This document shows positions 23,419-35,760 of a stretch of 64,000 nucleotides of DNA, in pieces. The position numbers and the translations under genes were made by a program. How positions within the stretch are numbered: position 1 is the first letter of the stretch; the number at the start of each line of letters is the position of its first letter. The DNA is from Mimachlamys varia. Taxonomy: Eukaryota; Mollusca; Bivalvia; Pectinida; Pectinidae. The notes beneath the pieces were generated by a model. That model was not told the origin of the DNA. It saw only the letters and a program-made list of their open reading frames with translations, and ran no database searches. Location: positions 50,843,058 to 50,907,057 of the forward strand of contig OX392532.1 of assembly GCA_947623455.1 (NCBI GenBank), written 5' to 3'.

Positions 23419-24684
23419 ATGCAAATGCTGTGTGTTATCGCGTTGCTCATTTTCTGTTCAGACGTTTATGGGCAGACATATGATGATGTGACACGTTTGG
23501 AACAAAAGCTTTTACAGAACTATACAAAGCATAAACGTCCTCTTCGAAATCAAGCTGATACACTGTTTCTCTATATTAATGTAAATTTCCGTATGGTGGA
23601 GGGGTTTAACATCGTGGAAGGTGTTTTAGGAACACACATTTTCTTCACTCTTCAGTGGGTAGATGAGTACATAACTTGGAACTCTACCTCCTACGACAAC
23701 ATCTCGGCTATTAACCTCCCCCTAACCGATGTATGGGTTCCTCAAATGGTACTACTGAATCCAGCACCGGATAGCTTACGCTTACTAAGTGATGAGAAGA
23801 ACATGGTTCGGTACTCCCCGGATGGCTCCGCCACGTTACAGTTTGCTACTTATCTTTTGAGCATGTGTAAACCAACTATCGAATATTTCCCGTATGACAC
23901 TCACACTTGTCACGTGATGATAAGTCACCTAGGTTACGGTAACGACGAGGTAATGTATATTCCGTCACATAATAAACAATATATTTATGTCCGAGATTGG
24001 ATCGTTGTCGCAATGGATTTCGTCCAGAAATATGTAAATCCAGGATATAACAATTTTCGGTTTGTTGATTTATCCATACAGTTGCAAAGTGAAGCGGGAC
24101 TTTTAACTACGTCTCTGTTCTTCCCTGTTTCATTTCTGATGTGCCTTAACATGTGTACGTTTTGGATTCCAAATGCATGTGGAGAGAGAATAAGCTACGC
24201 CATCACTTGTTTTCTCTCTGTGACAATCTTCATGACGATCATCGGTGATCATTTACCTCCAGATTCCAAAAATGGTCCATATATAAACTTAGTCCTCTCC
24301 TTACATCTCTTCAACAACGCCCTAGTAATCCTGTTAACTGCTATGTCCTTAGATGCTTACCATAAAAGTCACACCATTATAATACCTCACCATTTACGGC
24401 GTGTTATCATGTTCACATCCCGCTTTACTTACCTGGAGAAGACCACAATAAAACCACCACAAATACACATGACCCCAAGGACAGAACAGGAAAATCACGA
24501 TGCTACAGATACAGGTGATATCACACACCATGTTGCTGTGCCCGAGGACATTGATCGGTGTCCTAAACCTTCCATTACCTGGAGGAACTTAAGTAAAGTG
24601 ATTGACTATTGGTCTCAATGGATTTGTCTTCTGTTTACTGGAGTTGAAATAGTTCTTTATGGTGTGATTTTGTTTCATAGGTAA
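23419..24684 (+). CDS. nicotinic acetylcholine receptor-like Cys-loop channel subunit
   Basis: A single open frame of 421 residues with no visible intron. Residues 1-18 form a signal peptide. An extracellular ligand-binding domain follows with WVPQMVL (106-112) and the diagnostic Cys-loop, C150 to C164 with 13 residues between. Possible N-glycosylation sites are NYT34, NST88 and NIS94. Four membrane segments lie at about 229-250, 257-279, 286-311 and 395-418. M2 keeps Glu at -1' (E256), Leu at 9' (L266) and Asp at 20' (D277), the pattern of a cation-selective pore. The paired cysteines of loop C are absent, so it is a non-alpha type subunit. The M3-M4 loop is short (about 83 residues). The start has A at -3 and fits the signal peptide. 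ATTAAA at 24805-24810 may be the polyadenylation signal. It could be an intronless retrocopy, but the frame is intact. Confidence 0.93.
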   Translation: MQMLCVIALLIFCSDVYGQTYDDVTRLEQKLLQNYTKHKRPLRNQADTLFLYINVNFRMVEGFNIVEGVLGTHIFFTLQWVDEYITWNSTSYDNISAINLPLTDVWVPQMVLLNPAPDSLRLLSDEKNMVRYSPDGSATLQFATYLLSMCKPTIEYFPYDTHTCHVMISHLGYGNDEVMYIPSHNKQYIYVRDWIVVAMDFVQKYVNPGYNNFRFVDLSIQLQSEAGLLTTSLFFPVSFLMCLNMCTFWIPNACGERISYAITCFLSVTIFMTIIGDHLPPDSKNGPYINLVLSLHLFNNALVILLTAMSLDAYHKSHTIIIPHHLRRVIMFTSRFTYLEKTTIKPPQIHMTPRTEQENHDATDTGDITHHVAVPEDIDRCPKPSITWRNLSKVIDYWSQWICLLFTGVEIVLYGVILFHR

Positions 24685-24985
24685 AGACAAGAATATGTTA
24701 TTCGCGTGCTCTGAAGGAATGTGTATGTGGGAATCGTGATGTTGCATAGTTTAGGTTTTGTTATATTGTCATTATAAAATCTTGAGGCTGCTCTGTTCTT
24801 CATCATTAAATTTCGTAATTTTGAAATGTTTCTTGCTTTTTTATTTTCAATTTTAGTTTAAAATTTCTCTGAAACATTTACGGTGTAGGAAATTTCCTAT
24901 CATGGTTAATGTTGATGTAGCGATGATAATATTTCAATGACTCAGAGGGTGACCTTCAAAGAGCTATGAAAATTCACGTGCAACG

Positions 24986-25201
24986 TATTGGCGGATAAAG
25001 CATATTGTTTTGACGGATAAAGCATTTAGTATTGACGGATAAAGCATTTTATATTGACGGATAAAGCATATTGTATTGACGGATAAAGCATTTTATATTG
25101 ACGGATAGAGCATATTGTTTTGACGGATAAAGCATTTTGTATTGACGGATAAAGCATATTGTTTTGACGGATAAAGCATTTTGTATTGACGGATAAAGCA
25201 C
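24986..25201. repeat. 22-bp tandem repeat
   Basis: About ten units share TTGACGGATAAAGCAT, with alternating AT-rich spacers TTTTGTA, ATTGTTT and similar. It lies about 300 bp beyond the receptor stop codon. Confidence 0.95.
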
Positions 25202-25509
25202 TACTTTATCTTGCAGTAGTTATCGGCCGATATCTGTGGTAGTTACATGATATATATATTAGATGTGGTCTGACTTTCCTCGATTCTCATTGGCTAAAAT
25301 ATCGTCACATGGAGGTCCAAATTTTTGTGATATCGACCTGATATGTTTCTATTTTTAGAAACACTGAGTCAATATTGCATTTGTGACGTCTTATCATTGT
25401 AATGTTATTGTACCCATGCATGCAACTGTAAATTATATTCTTTATCAAGACATATATAATTCAATTGAAGTCATTTGCATAAAAGTTTCACATCTAATAT
25501 AAAAATTAA

Positions 25510-25643
25510 GGACCTTTGATTCGGTTAATATGGTGTAATACCAACTTGGTATAATCTAAAATATTGGCCTCGGGCTAACGCCCTTGGTCAATATTTGATT
25601 CTACCAGGTCGGTATAACACAATATTGACCTCAGCAAAGGTCC
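25510..25643. repeat. 134-bp foldback element
   Basis: Inverted ends GGACCTTTG / CAAAGGTCC enclose arms that pair imperfectly almost to the centre (TGGTGTAATACCAA… against …GGTCGGTATAACAC). An outer inverted pair, TATTAGATGTG near 25255 and CACATCTAATA near 25490, may belong to an adjacent element. Confidence 0.75.
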
Positions 25644-25649
25644 ATAATT

Positions 25650-26244
25650 GATATATATCTATACAGTAATAAACACCTTCTTTCGTATAGGCTATGAATA
25701 TATATTATGACCATGCTTAATCCCATTAACTCAGTGTTAATCTAACTGTATTCACAATATTATAGATGCAGTCAAGACCACCGGATATTAACATGACGTC
25801 ATTTTGGTACCATGTTGACCTACGTTACGTCAACGCTTTCCACGTCGCCTCATATACATGTTACACCCGTTGTAGCTTAACTTATAGCTTAATGTGGAAG
25901 ATCTTGAATCTTTAATTTACAGACGTTATGATAAGTTATACAGAAAAAGAATTCTTTGAGAAGCTTTGATACTATCAACAAGTAGAACTATTCGTTACAT
26001 AATATTTAAAACCTCAATAACTCTCCTTGGTTGTCTGTCATTGTGTTATATGGATTGAACATTAGCTCTGCATTTTCCTATTGATGCTAAGAGACAGTTG
26101 CTGTTGTGACGTCATCAATTTCTCTTGTGACGTCATTAATTTCATTGTTGTCTACACTTGATTTGCTGTTCAAAATCGGTCCGAAGAAACTAAATAAAGC
26201 ACAATAATTCTATCAACATGTAAATAAAGTAATGAACATTTTAG
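25650..26244. other. no recognisable gene
   Basis: AT-rich sequence with two GTGACGTCAT motifs near 26105-26135. No coding potential recognised. Confidence 0.4.
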
Positions 26245-26350
26245 CAAATATTGTTACAGTCCTACCGGGCTTTATTTAGTTTGTCATCAATAGCAATGTG
26301 TGTTATAGGACTGTAACAACATTTACTAAAACATTCGTTGCTTAAATAAC
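26245..26350. repeat. short interspersed repeat, copy 2
   Basis: Second copy of the repeat at 3838-3935. Here inverted ends GTTACAGTCCT and AGGACTGTAAC are visible. A further partial duplication (ACATTTGCTAAAACAT) follows it. Confidence 0.6.
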
Positions 26351-26837
26351 ATTTGCTAAAACATGCATTGCCTATTTGATGCCCAAAAAAAGTACCGTCC
26401 ATAGTAGATATTTTCTTTCTTTACAGAAATGAATTTGAGAGTTTCGGCGTATTTTCTGAATGAATGTATAGGTTAAACGATAGATATAATTCTTATAAGG
26501 TATTTATTAAAAAAATGTTTGAGAAAAAAAGTTTTATAATAATGGAGGTAATTTTGAAAAGGATGCATACTGTGCCTATCAACAAATACCCACGACCACA
26601 CTAACCATGAGCTAACTGTTCACCCCTGGAACATGCATTTGTCGCATGTTTTGCCAAAGTTAACAAACACCTTGGAACGTTAAATGACAAAAACAAGGTC
26701 CATGGTTGGTCATGTTACAATATACATACCAATCATTGATCAATTTACTCTATTAGATTTGCACGAAATAGTGACTATTTATAGCTTGTGTCATAATTAT
26801 TGTAATGCAGTAGAAGTGGACTGGGTCGATCATCGGC

Positions 26838-26909
26838 GACCAGGTAGCTCAGCTGGTAGAGTGTTCGTCAAGAGTTCGGAAGGTCCGGGGTTTCAACCCC
26901 GGTCTGGAC
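26838..26909 (+). mobile_element. tRNA-derived SINE head, first of a tandem pair
   Basis: A cloverleaf-like order is visible: GTAGCTCAGCTGGTAGAG as the D-arm and A-box, then CGGGGTTTCAACCCCGG as a perfect T-arm. The acceptor strands GACCAGG and TCTGGAC pair with one mismatch and one wobble. The base before the anticodon is A instead of the near-universal T33. The same flanks recur 251 bp later, so I call a SINE rather than a working tRNA gene. Confidence 0.7.
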
Positions 26910-27088
26910 GCTCCATTTTCTCTCTTTCTCCTGTTACAAAATTGGCGAGCTTGCCAACCCTTGTTTAAGCATTGAGAATACGCTTAACAAAGGGGATATA
27001 CGAACTTGTAAATAGTTGTCTTCGGGGGCGAAGACTTGGAGAAAAGGAGGGAGGAATGTAGCGGAACTGGACTGGGTCGATCATCGGC

Positions 27089-27160
27089 GACCAGGTAGCT
27101 CAGATGGTAGAGTGTTCGTCTAGAGTTCGGAAGGTCCCGGGTTTGAACTCCAGTCTGGGC
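27089..27160 (+). mobile_element. tRNA-derived SINE head, second of a tandem pair
   Basis: Same structure as 26838-26909, with T restored before the presumed anticodon AGA. The T-arm is mismatched (CCGGGTTTGAACTCCAG). Both heads are preceded by ACTGGGTCGATCATCGG and followed by CATTTTCTC and CTTTCTCCTGTTACAA. Confidence 0.7.
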
Positions 27161-27398
27161 GCTACATTTTCTCTTTCTCCTGTTACAATAATATAAATTA
27201 ATGTAGTTCGTATGTGATCTTAGTTTGAAATATTTATTATATTTTCATAAAAGTATCTCCAAGTAATATGGTATAAAACATTGATGTCTGTTTTCAGATT
27301 CAACATAGATGTGATACGTTAGATCTATGTGATACGTTAGAAATATCTGTTATTAGGTATGCGAGTCATCTGTATACTTTACGGTTCATTTACATTAA

Positions 27399-27781
27399 AG
27401 GCCCAATATACGTAACTTTCGGCAAAACTTGGAGCGAAAATCAAGCCTAAAAACTTATATTTATAGATTTAGTTAAGATTAACTGATATCAGCAATATTC
27501 CAGATGAACTCTTTCGCGGTTACCGGTACAGCAGCAGTTGAAACACGCTATTTGTAAACACGCGTCCATTTCGAACCGTCTTCTACCTTCGGTTTGTTGT
27601 TGAAGTGGGCCCCACCTGAATTATTTTCAATTCTTTAGATTTTTTTGCCAAGACCTTCTTGTTAGTAACCGCTCAGGTTTACTTCGTTTTAGGCTTATTT
27701 TTGCATGGTTATCAACTGGATTTTTTTTTTCAGAATTTTCAGATTCACGAAAATTTCCCTGAAGTTACGTATATTGGGCCT
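27399..27781. mobile_element. TTAA-flanked MITE, copy 2
   Basis: 383 bp with ends AGGCCCAATATACGTAACTT and the inverse, flanked by TTAA at 27395-27398 and 27782-27785. It is inverted relative to copy 1. No coding capacity. Confidence 0.92.
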
Positions 27782-27789
27782 TTAAACTA

Positions 27790-28779
27790 AACTAAATTAA
27801 ATAAGACATTCATATTATTAAAAAATATATGAGCTAAAGCCAAATCAACTGATGATATAGATTACCAGCGTAACACATGTACAAACCCCTAAAAAATTGT
27901 GATCTGTGTAATGGTAGAACTCTCAAGAATGCGGGAGAACATTGGTCAGTTAACAGGAAAACAACAATATTGATATCGACCAGATCCGTCCGTGTCTACG
28001 TTATAAACCTGAATAAAAGGAAATAATACACAGAGAAAGTACTTGTTTACATATTGTTCTGATAGCTGGAAAATCAACAATTTTCAATTGTAATTTGTGA
28101 CTTCCGTCCGTGTTTTGCACTGTAACCGATTAAAGTCGCCATTTGGCACGCCCAACATAAAGGTGAACAATTCTCTTGCTGGATTTTGTGCAATTACTCT
28201 TTATTATAATCAAATATACACTTTTATTTTATTTTCTGTACAGTCGCCAACTTAAATGAAATACCGGACGCAAAAGATATGTAAATTTGATTAACTTTAT
28301 CACACGGAAAAGGCAAACAATACATACAGTTAAACCTCGATATAATGTCCATCCCTCTGTTGGGCACTTCGCTTAACGCCAATTTGTTAGCATATCCTTC
28401 TGTGTTATATTCATATTTAATCTTTGAATTCGTCCCTGTGCTTTAATTTTCATTTAGCTCATTTATAGTGTTCAAGTTCCTATGAAAGAAACAAGCATTA
28501 AAACGAGATGTCACAGTAGTTATTCTACGTGAGACCAAGAGAAAAATATCGCTCTATAGTCACCTGAAGGAAAAAACAGTAACAAAACACCAAAACCAAA
28601 AACACACACAATCGATGTAAACTATATGAAAACGCACTCAATATGAATAAGGTTATCTGCTGACTGTATCGACGGGAAGTATGCGTTATTGTCTCCCTGT
28701 TAATTGATTTTCATTAAGTTTTACACCGCTAACAGTTTGGCGGCTGGGTAAGCGAAAAATTCCCTGTGCGAAAATATTA
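27790..28779. other. diverged relative of the 29.9-35.8 kb repeat module
   Basis: No gene. Parts match the tandem module downstream, for example ATTGGTCAGTTAACAGG near 27940 and GATATCGACCAGATCCG near 27970. Near 28328, CAGTTAAACCTCGATATAA resembles the terminal repeat of pogo/Tigger-type DNA transposons. That resemblance is from memory of the motif style and is uncertain. Confidence 0.45.
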
Positions 28780-29078
28780 ATAATAATAATTCGAGGTTCT
28801 TATATACTGCTTTATCACGACCTTAAAGGCCGCCTCAAATCGGTTCACAAATTATTATCCGTGGTTGTAGGGCCCGGGTAAACAACCAATGTCGTTTTCA
28901 ACTCCCTGGGGAGCATACCATACAACCGGTGCTGCCATTTCGGCGCTCACAGCTAGAATTTTACAATTTCTAGCACAACTCAACCATGTACTCATTTACA
29001 GCTGAGAAGATTGGAACAAGCAGGATAAAGTGTCTTGTTTAAGAATACAACACCATGACCGGGACTCGAACTCGTAAC
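28780..29078 (-). mobile_element. tRNA-derived SINE (family C), copy 2
   Basis: Full homologue of the SINE at 17523-17822, in the same orientation and with an (ATT)n edge at its left. A minus-strand B-box GAGTTCGAGTCCCGG lies near 29060. Confidence 0.75.
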
Positions 29079-29079
29079 C

Positions 29080-29879
29080 TTTCTATCACAAAAAGTTGGT
29101 TATGGTTGACTTACAATTACAGTAGGATTCTCTCTGTTGGAAGGGATTCTTAAAAACTGCAGTGGAATTATATCGATGTACAGGAACGTAAAAGCCTCTC
29201 AGTGGTCAAGGTTTCTAAAAAATCACCTCAGTTATATTCAGTAAAATTTGAATAAAATGTCCCTAGATAAAAAAAAACAGTAACACCTTGATATATAATT
29301 TCCCTTGTTTATGTATGGAAAACCCTGATATTCAGTTCCTCATTTAAAACGCAATATAAAAGGGTGAGGAAAAAAGATGCATACACATTTACATCGAATA
29401 TCAAATTACTATTACTGAATAACAAAGTAGAAAAGTATATTCAAATAAACAAATTATAAAAAGAAGCATAAAAAAGATATATCAAACAGTATGTTAAATA
29501 AATATGTGTTTTGTTTTTAAATAACCTACACCTTCATTCTTATAGGCTACAACTATATTTGGTGACTGCGTAATAATTTGCATTGAATGTTTATAGTAAA
29601 ATATAATGAGATATAGAAAATATCAATGTTGGTGCTTATGCCATCGCAAGCGGATTTTGAAATGAGGAATTTCCTTCGTTTTCTCTGTAAATTTAAAGGA
29701 AATGGTAAATGCAAACTTCAACAAAAGTATAAGTAATATGTAGCATAATATATGTTCTACAAAACATTCGTGGTCGGGCAGGTGACTATAATTCTGTGCA
29801 TGTCTAATCAGAGAATGGAATCTTGGCCACCTTTGTAAAATTCATGTGCATTATCCATTGTATCACGTAGCCACCTTGG
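29080..29879. other. no recognisable gene; edge of the tandem module
   Basis: AT-rich. Several segments (for example GAGGAATTTCCTTCG near 29665) also occur inside the tandem units that follow, so this is probably a diverged unit. Confidence 0.45.
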
Positions 29880-32800
29880 TTAATGAAATCAATATTAAAT
29901 GAATGATTCTTCTATATATAATATTAGTTTAAAGCCAAAGAAAGTCTTCCTATACATAACCCTACAGTTTTATTCCTAGTATATCATTCGTACAAACTCC
30001 GTAATATGTGTGATTTGTGTAATGGTAGACATCTCAATTATGCGGGATGCGGGAGACCTTTCCAAACACATTGGTCAGTTAACAGGAAAACAACAATATT
30101 GATATCGACCAGATCCGTCCGTGTTTACGTTATAAACCTGAATAAAAGTAAATAATACACAGAGAAAGTACTTGGTTACATATTGTTCTGATTACTGGAA
30201 AATCAACAATTTTCAATTTTTGTCTTCCGTCCCTGTATCGAACTGTAAGGGTTTGCATTTCTCGTCGCATTAGATTTGTTTCAATGATACCACAACAATA
30301 TGACTTCTACAGATCCATCCTTAATAAAACCGACCACCTCTGGAATCAAATCGCCATTGTCGTGTTTACCTAATAGGTCGAAGAGGAACAACTAAAACGA
30401 GATGATATATCGATGTACAGGGACATTTAATGCTACATTTGTATACTCTCAGCGGACACGGTTCCCAAAAAACTACCTGATTGATATTCAGTAAAACCTA
30501 AATGAAATGTCCCTAGATAATATACAGTAAACCTAAAAAAAAAAAAACCTATAAAGTTCATCATTAATATAAAGTGAACGCGATGTAAAGAAAGAGAGCA
30601 AATATATATACACATTTTCGTAGAATATTAAATTACCCTTTACTGGATAATGAAAGAAAATATAATATTATATTTCAAATTAACAAATTATAAAAAGAGG
30701 TATAGATAATGCAAAAAAAAGAGAGATATATTAAATAATGTGTAAAGGCGGAGGTTAAAATGAGGAATTTCCTTCGATTTCTCTGTAAACTTGAAGGAAA
30801 TGGTAAGTGGTAAGTGAAATCTTTGCCACCTTAGTGAAAGTAACATGCGCCATCCACTGTATCACGTCGCCACCTTTTCTATGTATTATAATATCAGAAA
30901 GTGGTGGGAGAAAAGTTCACCAAGGTCACAATGGTTGATAATCATGTTTATTTATAATCTCGTTGGTTACCTTTAAGAATGTAAAAGACACTCGCAAAAC
31001 CTATTTTATGTCTTCACTAACAAACTCGGTTAATGAAATCAATATTAAATGTACGATTCTGTTTGTTCTTCTATATATAATATTAGTTTAAAGCCAAAGA
31101 AAGTGTTCCTATACATAACCCTACAGATTTATTCCTAGTATATCATTCGTACAAACTCCGTAATATGTGTGATTTGTGTAATGGTAGACATCTCAATTAT
31201 GCAGGATGCGGGAGACCTTTCCAAACACATTGGTCAGTTAACAGGAAAACAACAATATTGATATCGACCAGATCCGTCCGTGGTTACGTTATAAATCTGA
31301 ATAAAAGGAAATAATACACAGAGAAAGTACTTGGTTACATATTGTTCCGATTACTGGAAAATCAACAATTTTCAATTTTTGTCTTCCGTGCCTGTATCGA
31401 ACTGTCACGGTTTGCATTTCTCGTCGCATTAGATTTGTTTCAATGATACCACAACAATATGACTTCTCCAGATCCATCCTTAATAAAACCGACCACCTCT
31501 GGAATCAAATCGCCATTGTCGTGTTTACCTAATAGGTCGAAGAGGAACAACTAAAACGAGATGATATATCGATGTACAGGGACATTTAATGCTACATTTG
31601 TATACTCTCAGCGGACACGGTTCCCAAAAAACTACCTGATTTATATTCAGTAAAACCTAAATGAAATGTCCCTAGATAATATACAGTAAACCTTGATATA
31701 AAGTTCATCATTAATATAAAGTGAACGCGATGTAAAGAAAGAGAGCAAATATATATACATATTTTCGTAGAATATTAAATTACCGTTACTGGATAATGAA
31801 AGAAAATATAATATTATATTTCAAATTAACAAATTATAAAAAGAGGTATAGATAATGCAAAAAAGAGAGATATATTAAATAATGTGTAAAGGCGGAGGTT
31901 AAAATGAGGAAATTCCAACGATTTCTCTGTAAACTTGAAGGAAATGGTAAGTGGTAAGTGAAATCTTTGCCACCTTAGTGAAAGTTACATGCGCTATCCA
32001 CTTTATCAAGTAGCCACATTTTCTATGTATTATAATATCAGAAAGTGGTGGGAGAAAAGTTCACCAAGGTCACAATGGTTGATAATCATGTTTATTTATA
32101 ATCTCTCGTTGGTTACCTTTAAGAATGTAAAAGACACTCACAAAACCTATTCTATGTCTACCCTAACAAACTCGGTTAATGAAATCAATATTAAATAAAT
32201 GATTCTGTTTGTTCTTCTATATATAATATTAGTTTAAAGCCAAAGAAAGTGTTCCTATACATAACCCTACAGATTTATTCCTAGTATATCATTCGTACAA
32301 ACTCCGTAATCTGTGTGATTTGTGTAATGGTAGACATCTCAATTATGCAGGATGCGGGAGACCTTTCCAAACACATTGGTCAGTTAACAGGAAAACAACA
32401 ATATTGATATCGACCAGATCCGTCCGTGGTTACGTTATAAACCTGAATAAAAGGAAATAATACACAGAGAAAGTACTTGGTTACATATTGTTCTGAGTAC
32501 TGGAAAATCAACAATTTTCAATTTTTGTCTTCCGTGCCTGTATCGAACTGTCACGGTTTGCATTTCTCGTCGCATTAGATTTGTTTCAATGATACCACAA
32601 CAATATGACTTCTCCAGATCCATCTTTAATAAAACCGATCACCTCTGGAATCAATATAAAACAATCAACATCGCCATTATCATGTTTATCTTATAGGTCG
32701 AAGAGGAACAACTAAAACGAGATGATATATCGATGTACAGGGACATTTAATGCTACATTTGTATACTCTCAGCGGACAAGGTTCCAAAAACTACCTGATT

Positions 32801-33081
32801 TATATTCAGTAAAACCTAAATGAAATGTCCCTAGATAACATACAGTAAAACTTGATATAATTCCCCTTGTTAATGTATTGTAAAACCTTGATATAATGTT
32901 CAGCATTAACATAAGCTGAACGCGATATCAAAAGAGAGAAATACTATATATATACACATTTTGGTAGAATATTAAATTACCATTACTAAATAATAACAGA
33001 AAGTTAAATAGTGTATTCCAATTAACAAATTATAAAAAGAAGCAAAAATAATTAAAAAATAGATATAAAACAGTATGGTAA

Positions 33082-33432
33082 AGGCGAAATATACGTAACT
33101 GCAGAAAAGTTTTCGTGATTCTGAACAATTCTGAAAAAAAACAGTTGATAACCATGCAAAAATAAGCCTAAAACGAAGTAAACCTGAGCGGTAACTAACA
33201 AGAAACTCTTGACAGAAGAATCAAAAGAATTGAAAATAACCAGGTGTGGCCAACTTCTGCAACAAGCCGAAGTTAGAAGACAGTTCAAAATGGACGCGTG
33301 TTTACAAATACCGAGTTTAAACTGCTGCTGTACCGGTAACCGCGGCATAATTCAACTTGGATATTGCTGATATCAGTTAACCTTCACTCAATTTTGCTTC
33401 AAGTTTTGCCGAAAGTTACGTATACTGGGTCT
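33082..33432. mobile_element. TTAA MITE, copy 3 (degenerate)
   Basis: 351 bp. The ends have decayed (AGGCGAAATATACG and TACTGGGTCT) and the left flank is GTAA instead of TTAA. The interior is clearly the family sequence. Confidence 0.85.
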
Positions 33433-34681
33433 TTAAATAAACGATGTAAAACATTGTTTTGTTTGTTTAAATAACCTACACCGTCATTCGTATAGGCTAC
33501 GAGTACAGACGGAAGTTAAATTGAGGAATTTCCTTCGATTTCTCTGTTAATTTGTAGGAAATGGTAAGCGGAATCTTGGCCACTTTAGTGAAGGTCACGT
33601 GCGCTATCCACGGTATCACGTAGTCACCTTTTCTATGTATTATATTATCAGAAAGTGGTGGGAGAAAAGTTCACCAAGGTCACAATGGTTGATAATCATG
33701 TTTATTTAACTCTCGTTTGTTTCCTTAAAGATAGTAAAAGACACTTGCAAAACCTATTTTATGTCTACCCTAACAAACTCGGTTAATGAAATCAATATTA
33801 AATGTACGATTCTGTTTGTTCTTCTATATATAATATCAGTTTAAAGCCAAAGAAAGTGTTCCTATACATAACCCTACAGATTTATTCCTAGTATATCATT
33901 CGTACAAACTCCGTAATCTGTGTGATTTGTGAAATGGTAGAAATATCACGTATGTAGGAGACCTTTCCAAACACATTGGTCAGTTAACAGGAAAACAACA
34001 ATATTGATATCGACCAGATCCGTCCGTGTCTACGTTATAAACCTGAATAAAAGTAAATAATACACAGAGAAAGTACTTGGTTACATATTGTTCTGATTAC
34101 TCGAAAATCAACAATTTTCAATTTTTGTCTTCCGTCCCTGTATCGAACTGTAAGGGTTTGCATTTCTCGTCGCATTAGATTTGTTTCAATGATACCACAA
34201 CAATATGACTTCTCCAGATCCATCTTTAATAAAACCGATCACCTCTGGAATCAATATAAAACAATCAACATCGCCATTATCATGTTTATCTTATAGGTCG
34301 AAGAGGAACAACTAAAACGAGATGATATATCGATGTACAGGGACATTTAATGCTACATTTGTATACTCTCAGCGGACAAGGTTCCAAAAACTACCTGATT
34401 TATATTCAGTAAAACCTAAATGAAATGTCCCTAGATAACATACAGTAAAACTTGATATAATTCCCCTTGTTAATGTATTGTAAAACCTTGATATAATGTT
34501 CAGCATTAACATAAGCTGAACGCGATATCAAAAGAGAGAAATACTATATATATACACATTTTGGTAGAATATTAAATTACCATTACTAAATAATAACAGA
34601 AAGTTAAATAGTGTATTCCAATTAACAAATTATAAAAAGAAGCAAAAATAATTAAAAAATAGATATAAAACAGTATGGTAA

Positions 34682-35033
34682 AGGCGAAATATACGTAACT
34701 GCAGAAAAGTTTTCGTGATTCTGAACAATTCTGAAAAAAAAACAGTTGATAACCATGCAAAAATAAGCCTAAAACGAAGTAAACCTGAGCGGTAACTAAC
34801 AAGAAACTCTTGACAGAAGAATCAAAAGAATTGAAAATAACCAGGTGTGGCCAACTTCTGCAACAAGCCGAAGTTAGAAGACAGTTCAAAATGGACGCGT
34901 GTTTACAAATACCGAGTTTAAACTGCTGCTGTACCGGTAACCGCGGCATAATTCAACTTGGATATTGCTGATATCAGTTAACCTTCACTCAATTTTGCTT
35001 CAAGTTTTGCCGAAAGTTACGTATACTGGGTCT
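34682..35033. mobile_element. TTAA MITE, copy 4 (duplicate of copy 3)
   Basis: Shares the end mutations of copy 3 and differs by one base in a poly(A) run. It arose by the segmental duplication, not by a separate insertion. Confidence 0.88.
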
Positions 35034-35760
35034 TTAAATAAACGATGTAAAACATTGTTTTGTTTGTTTAAATAACCTACACCGTCATTCGTATAGGCTA
35101 CGAGTACAGACGGAAGTTAAATTGAGGAATTTCCTTCGATTTCTCTGTTAATTTGAAGGAAATGGTAAGCGGAATCTTGGCCACTTTAGTGAAGGTCACG
35201 TGCGCTATCCACGGTATCACGTAGTCACCTTTTCTATGTATTATATTATCAGAAAGTGGTGGGAGAAAAGTTCACCAAGGTCACAATGGTTGATAATCAT
35301 GTTTATTTATAATCTCGTTGGTTACCTTTAAGAATGTAAAAGACACTCGCAAAACCTATTTTATGTCTTCACTAACAAACTCGGTTAATGAAATCAATAT
35401 TAAATAAATGATTCTGTTTGTTCTTCTATATATAATATTAGTTTAAAGCCAAAGAAAGTGTTCCTATACATAACCCTACAGATTTATTCCTAGTATATCA
35501 TTCGTACAAACTCCTTAATCTGTGTGATTTGTGTAATGGTAGACATCTCAATTATGCGGGATGCGGGAGACCTTTCCAAACACATTGGTCAGTTAACAGG
35601 AAAACAACAATATTGATATCGACCAGATCCGTCCGTGGTTACGTTATAAACCTGAATAAAAGTAAATAATACACAGAGAAAGTACTTGGTTACATATTGT
35701 TCTGATTACTGGAAAATCAACAATTTTAAATTGTAATTTGTGTCTTCCGTGCCTGTATCG

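Larger units (their letters stand above)
29880..35760. repeat. tandem segmental duplication of non-coding modules (about 1.15 and 1.6 kb)
   Basis: The landmark TTAATGAAATCAATATTAAA begins units at about 29880, 31030, 32177, 33783 and 35385. The spacings are 1150, 1147, 1606 and 1602 bp. The two longer units each carry the same degenerate TTAA MITE, at 33082-33432 and 34682-35033. They are nearly identical to each other, so the MITE entered once and was then copied. A 62-codon minus-strand frame is retained in three units (31289, 32435 and 34035), but it lies in duplicated DNA and shows no domain. No gene is called. Confidence 0.9.

Noticed and set aside
26838..27160. Two functional tRNA genes
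   Set aside because: Shared long flanks, a missing T33 in one copy and a mismatched T-stem in the other fit SINE heads better.
31289..34223. A 62-codon minus-strand frame retained in three tandem modules
   Set aside because: It is carried by recent duplication. Changes are not visibly biased to silent sites and no domain, splice or start context is seen.
33052..34949. Minus-strand frames of 98 and 125 codons starting MPRLPVQQQF
   Set aside because: They lie inside and just beyond the duplicated TTAA MITE and reflect its sequence, not a conserved protein.
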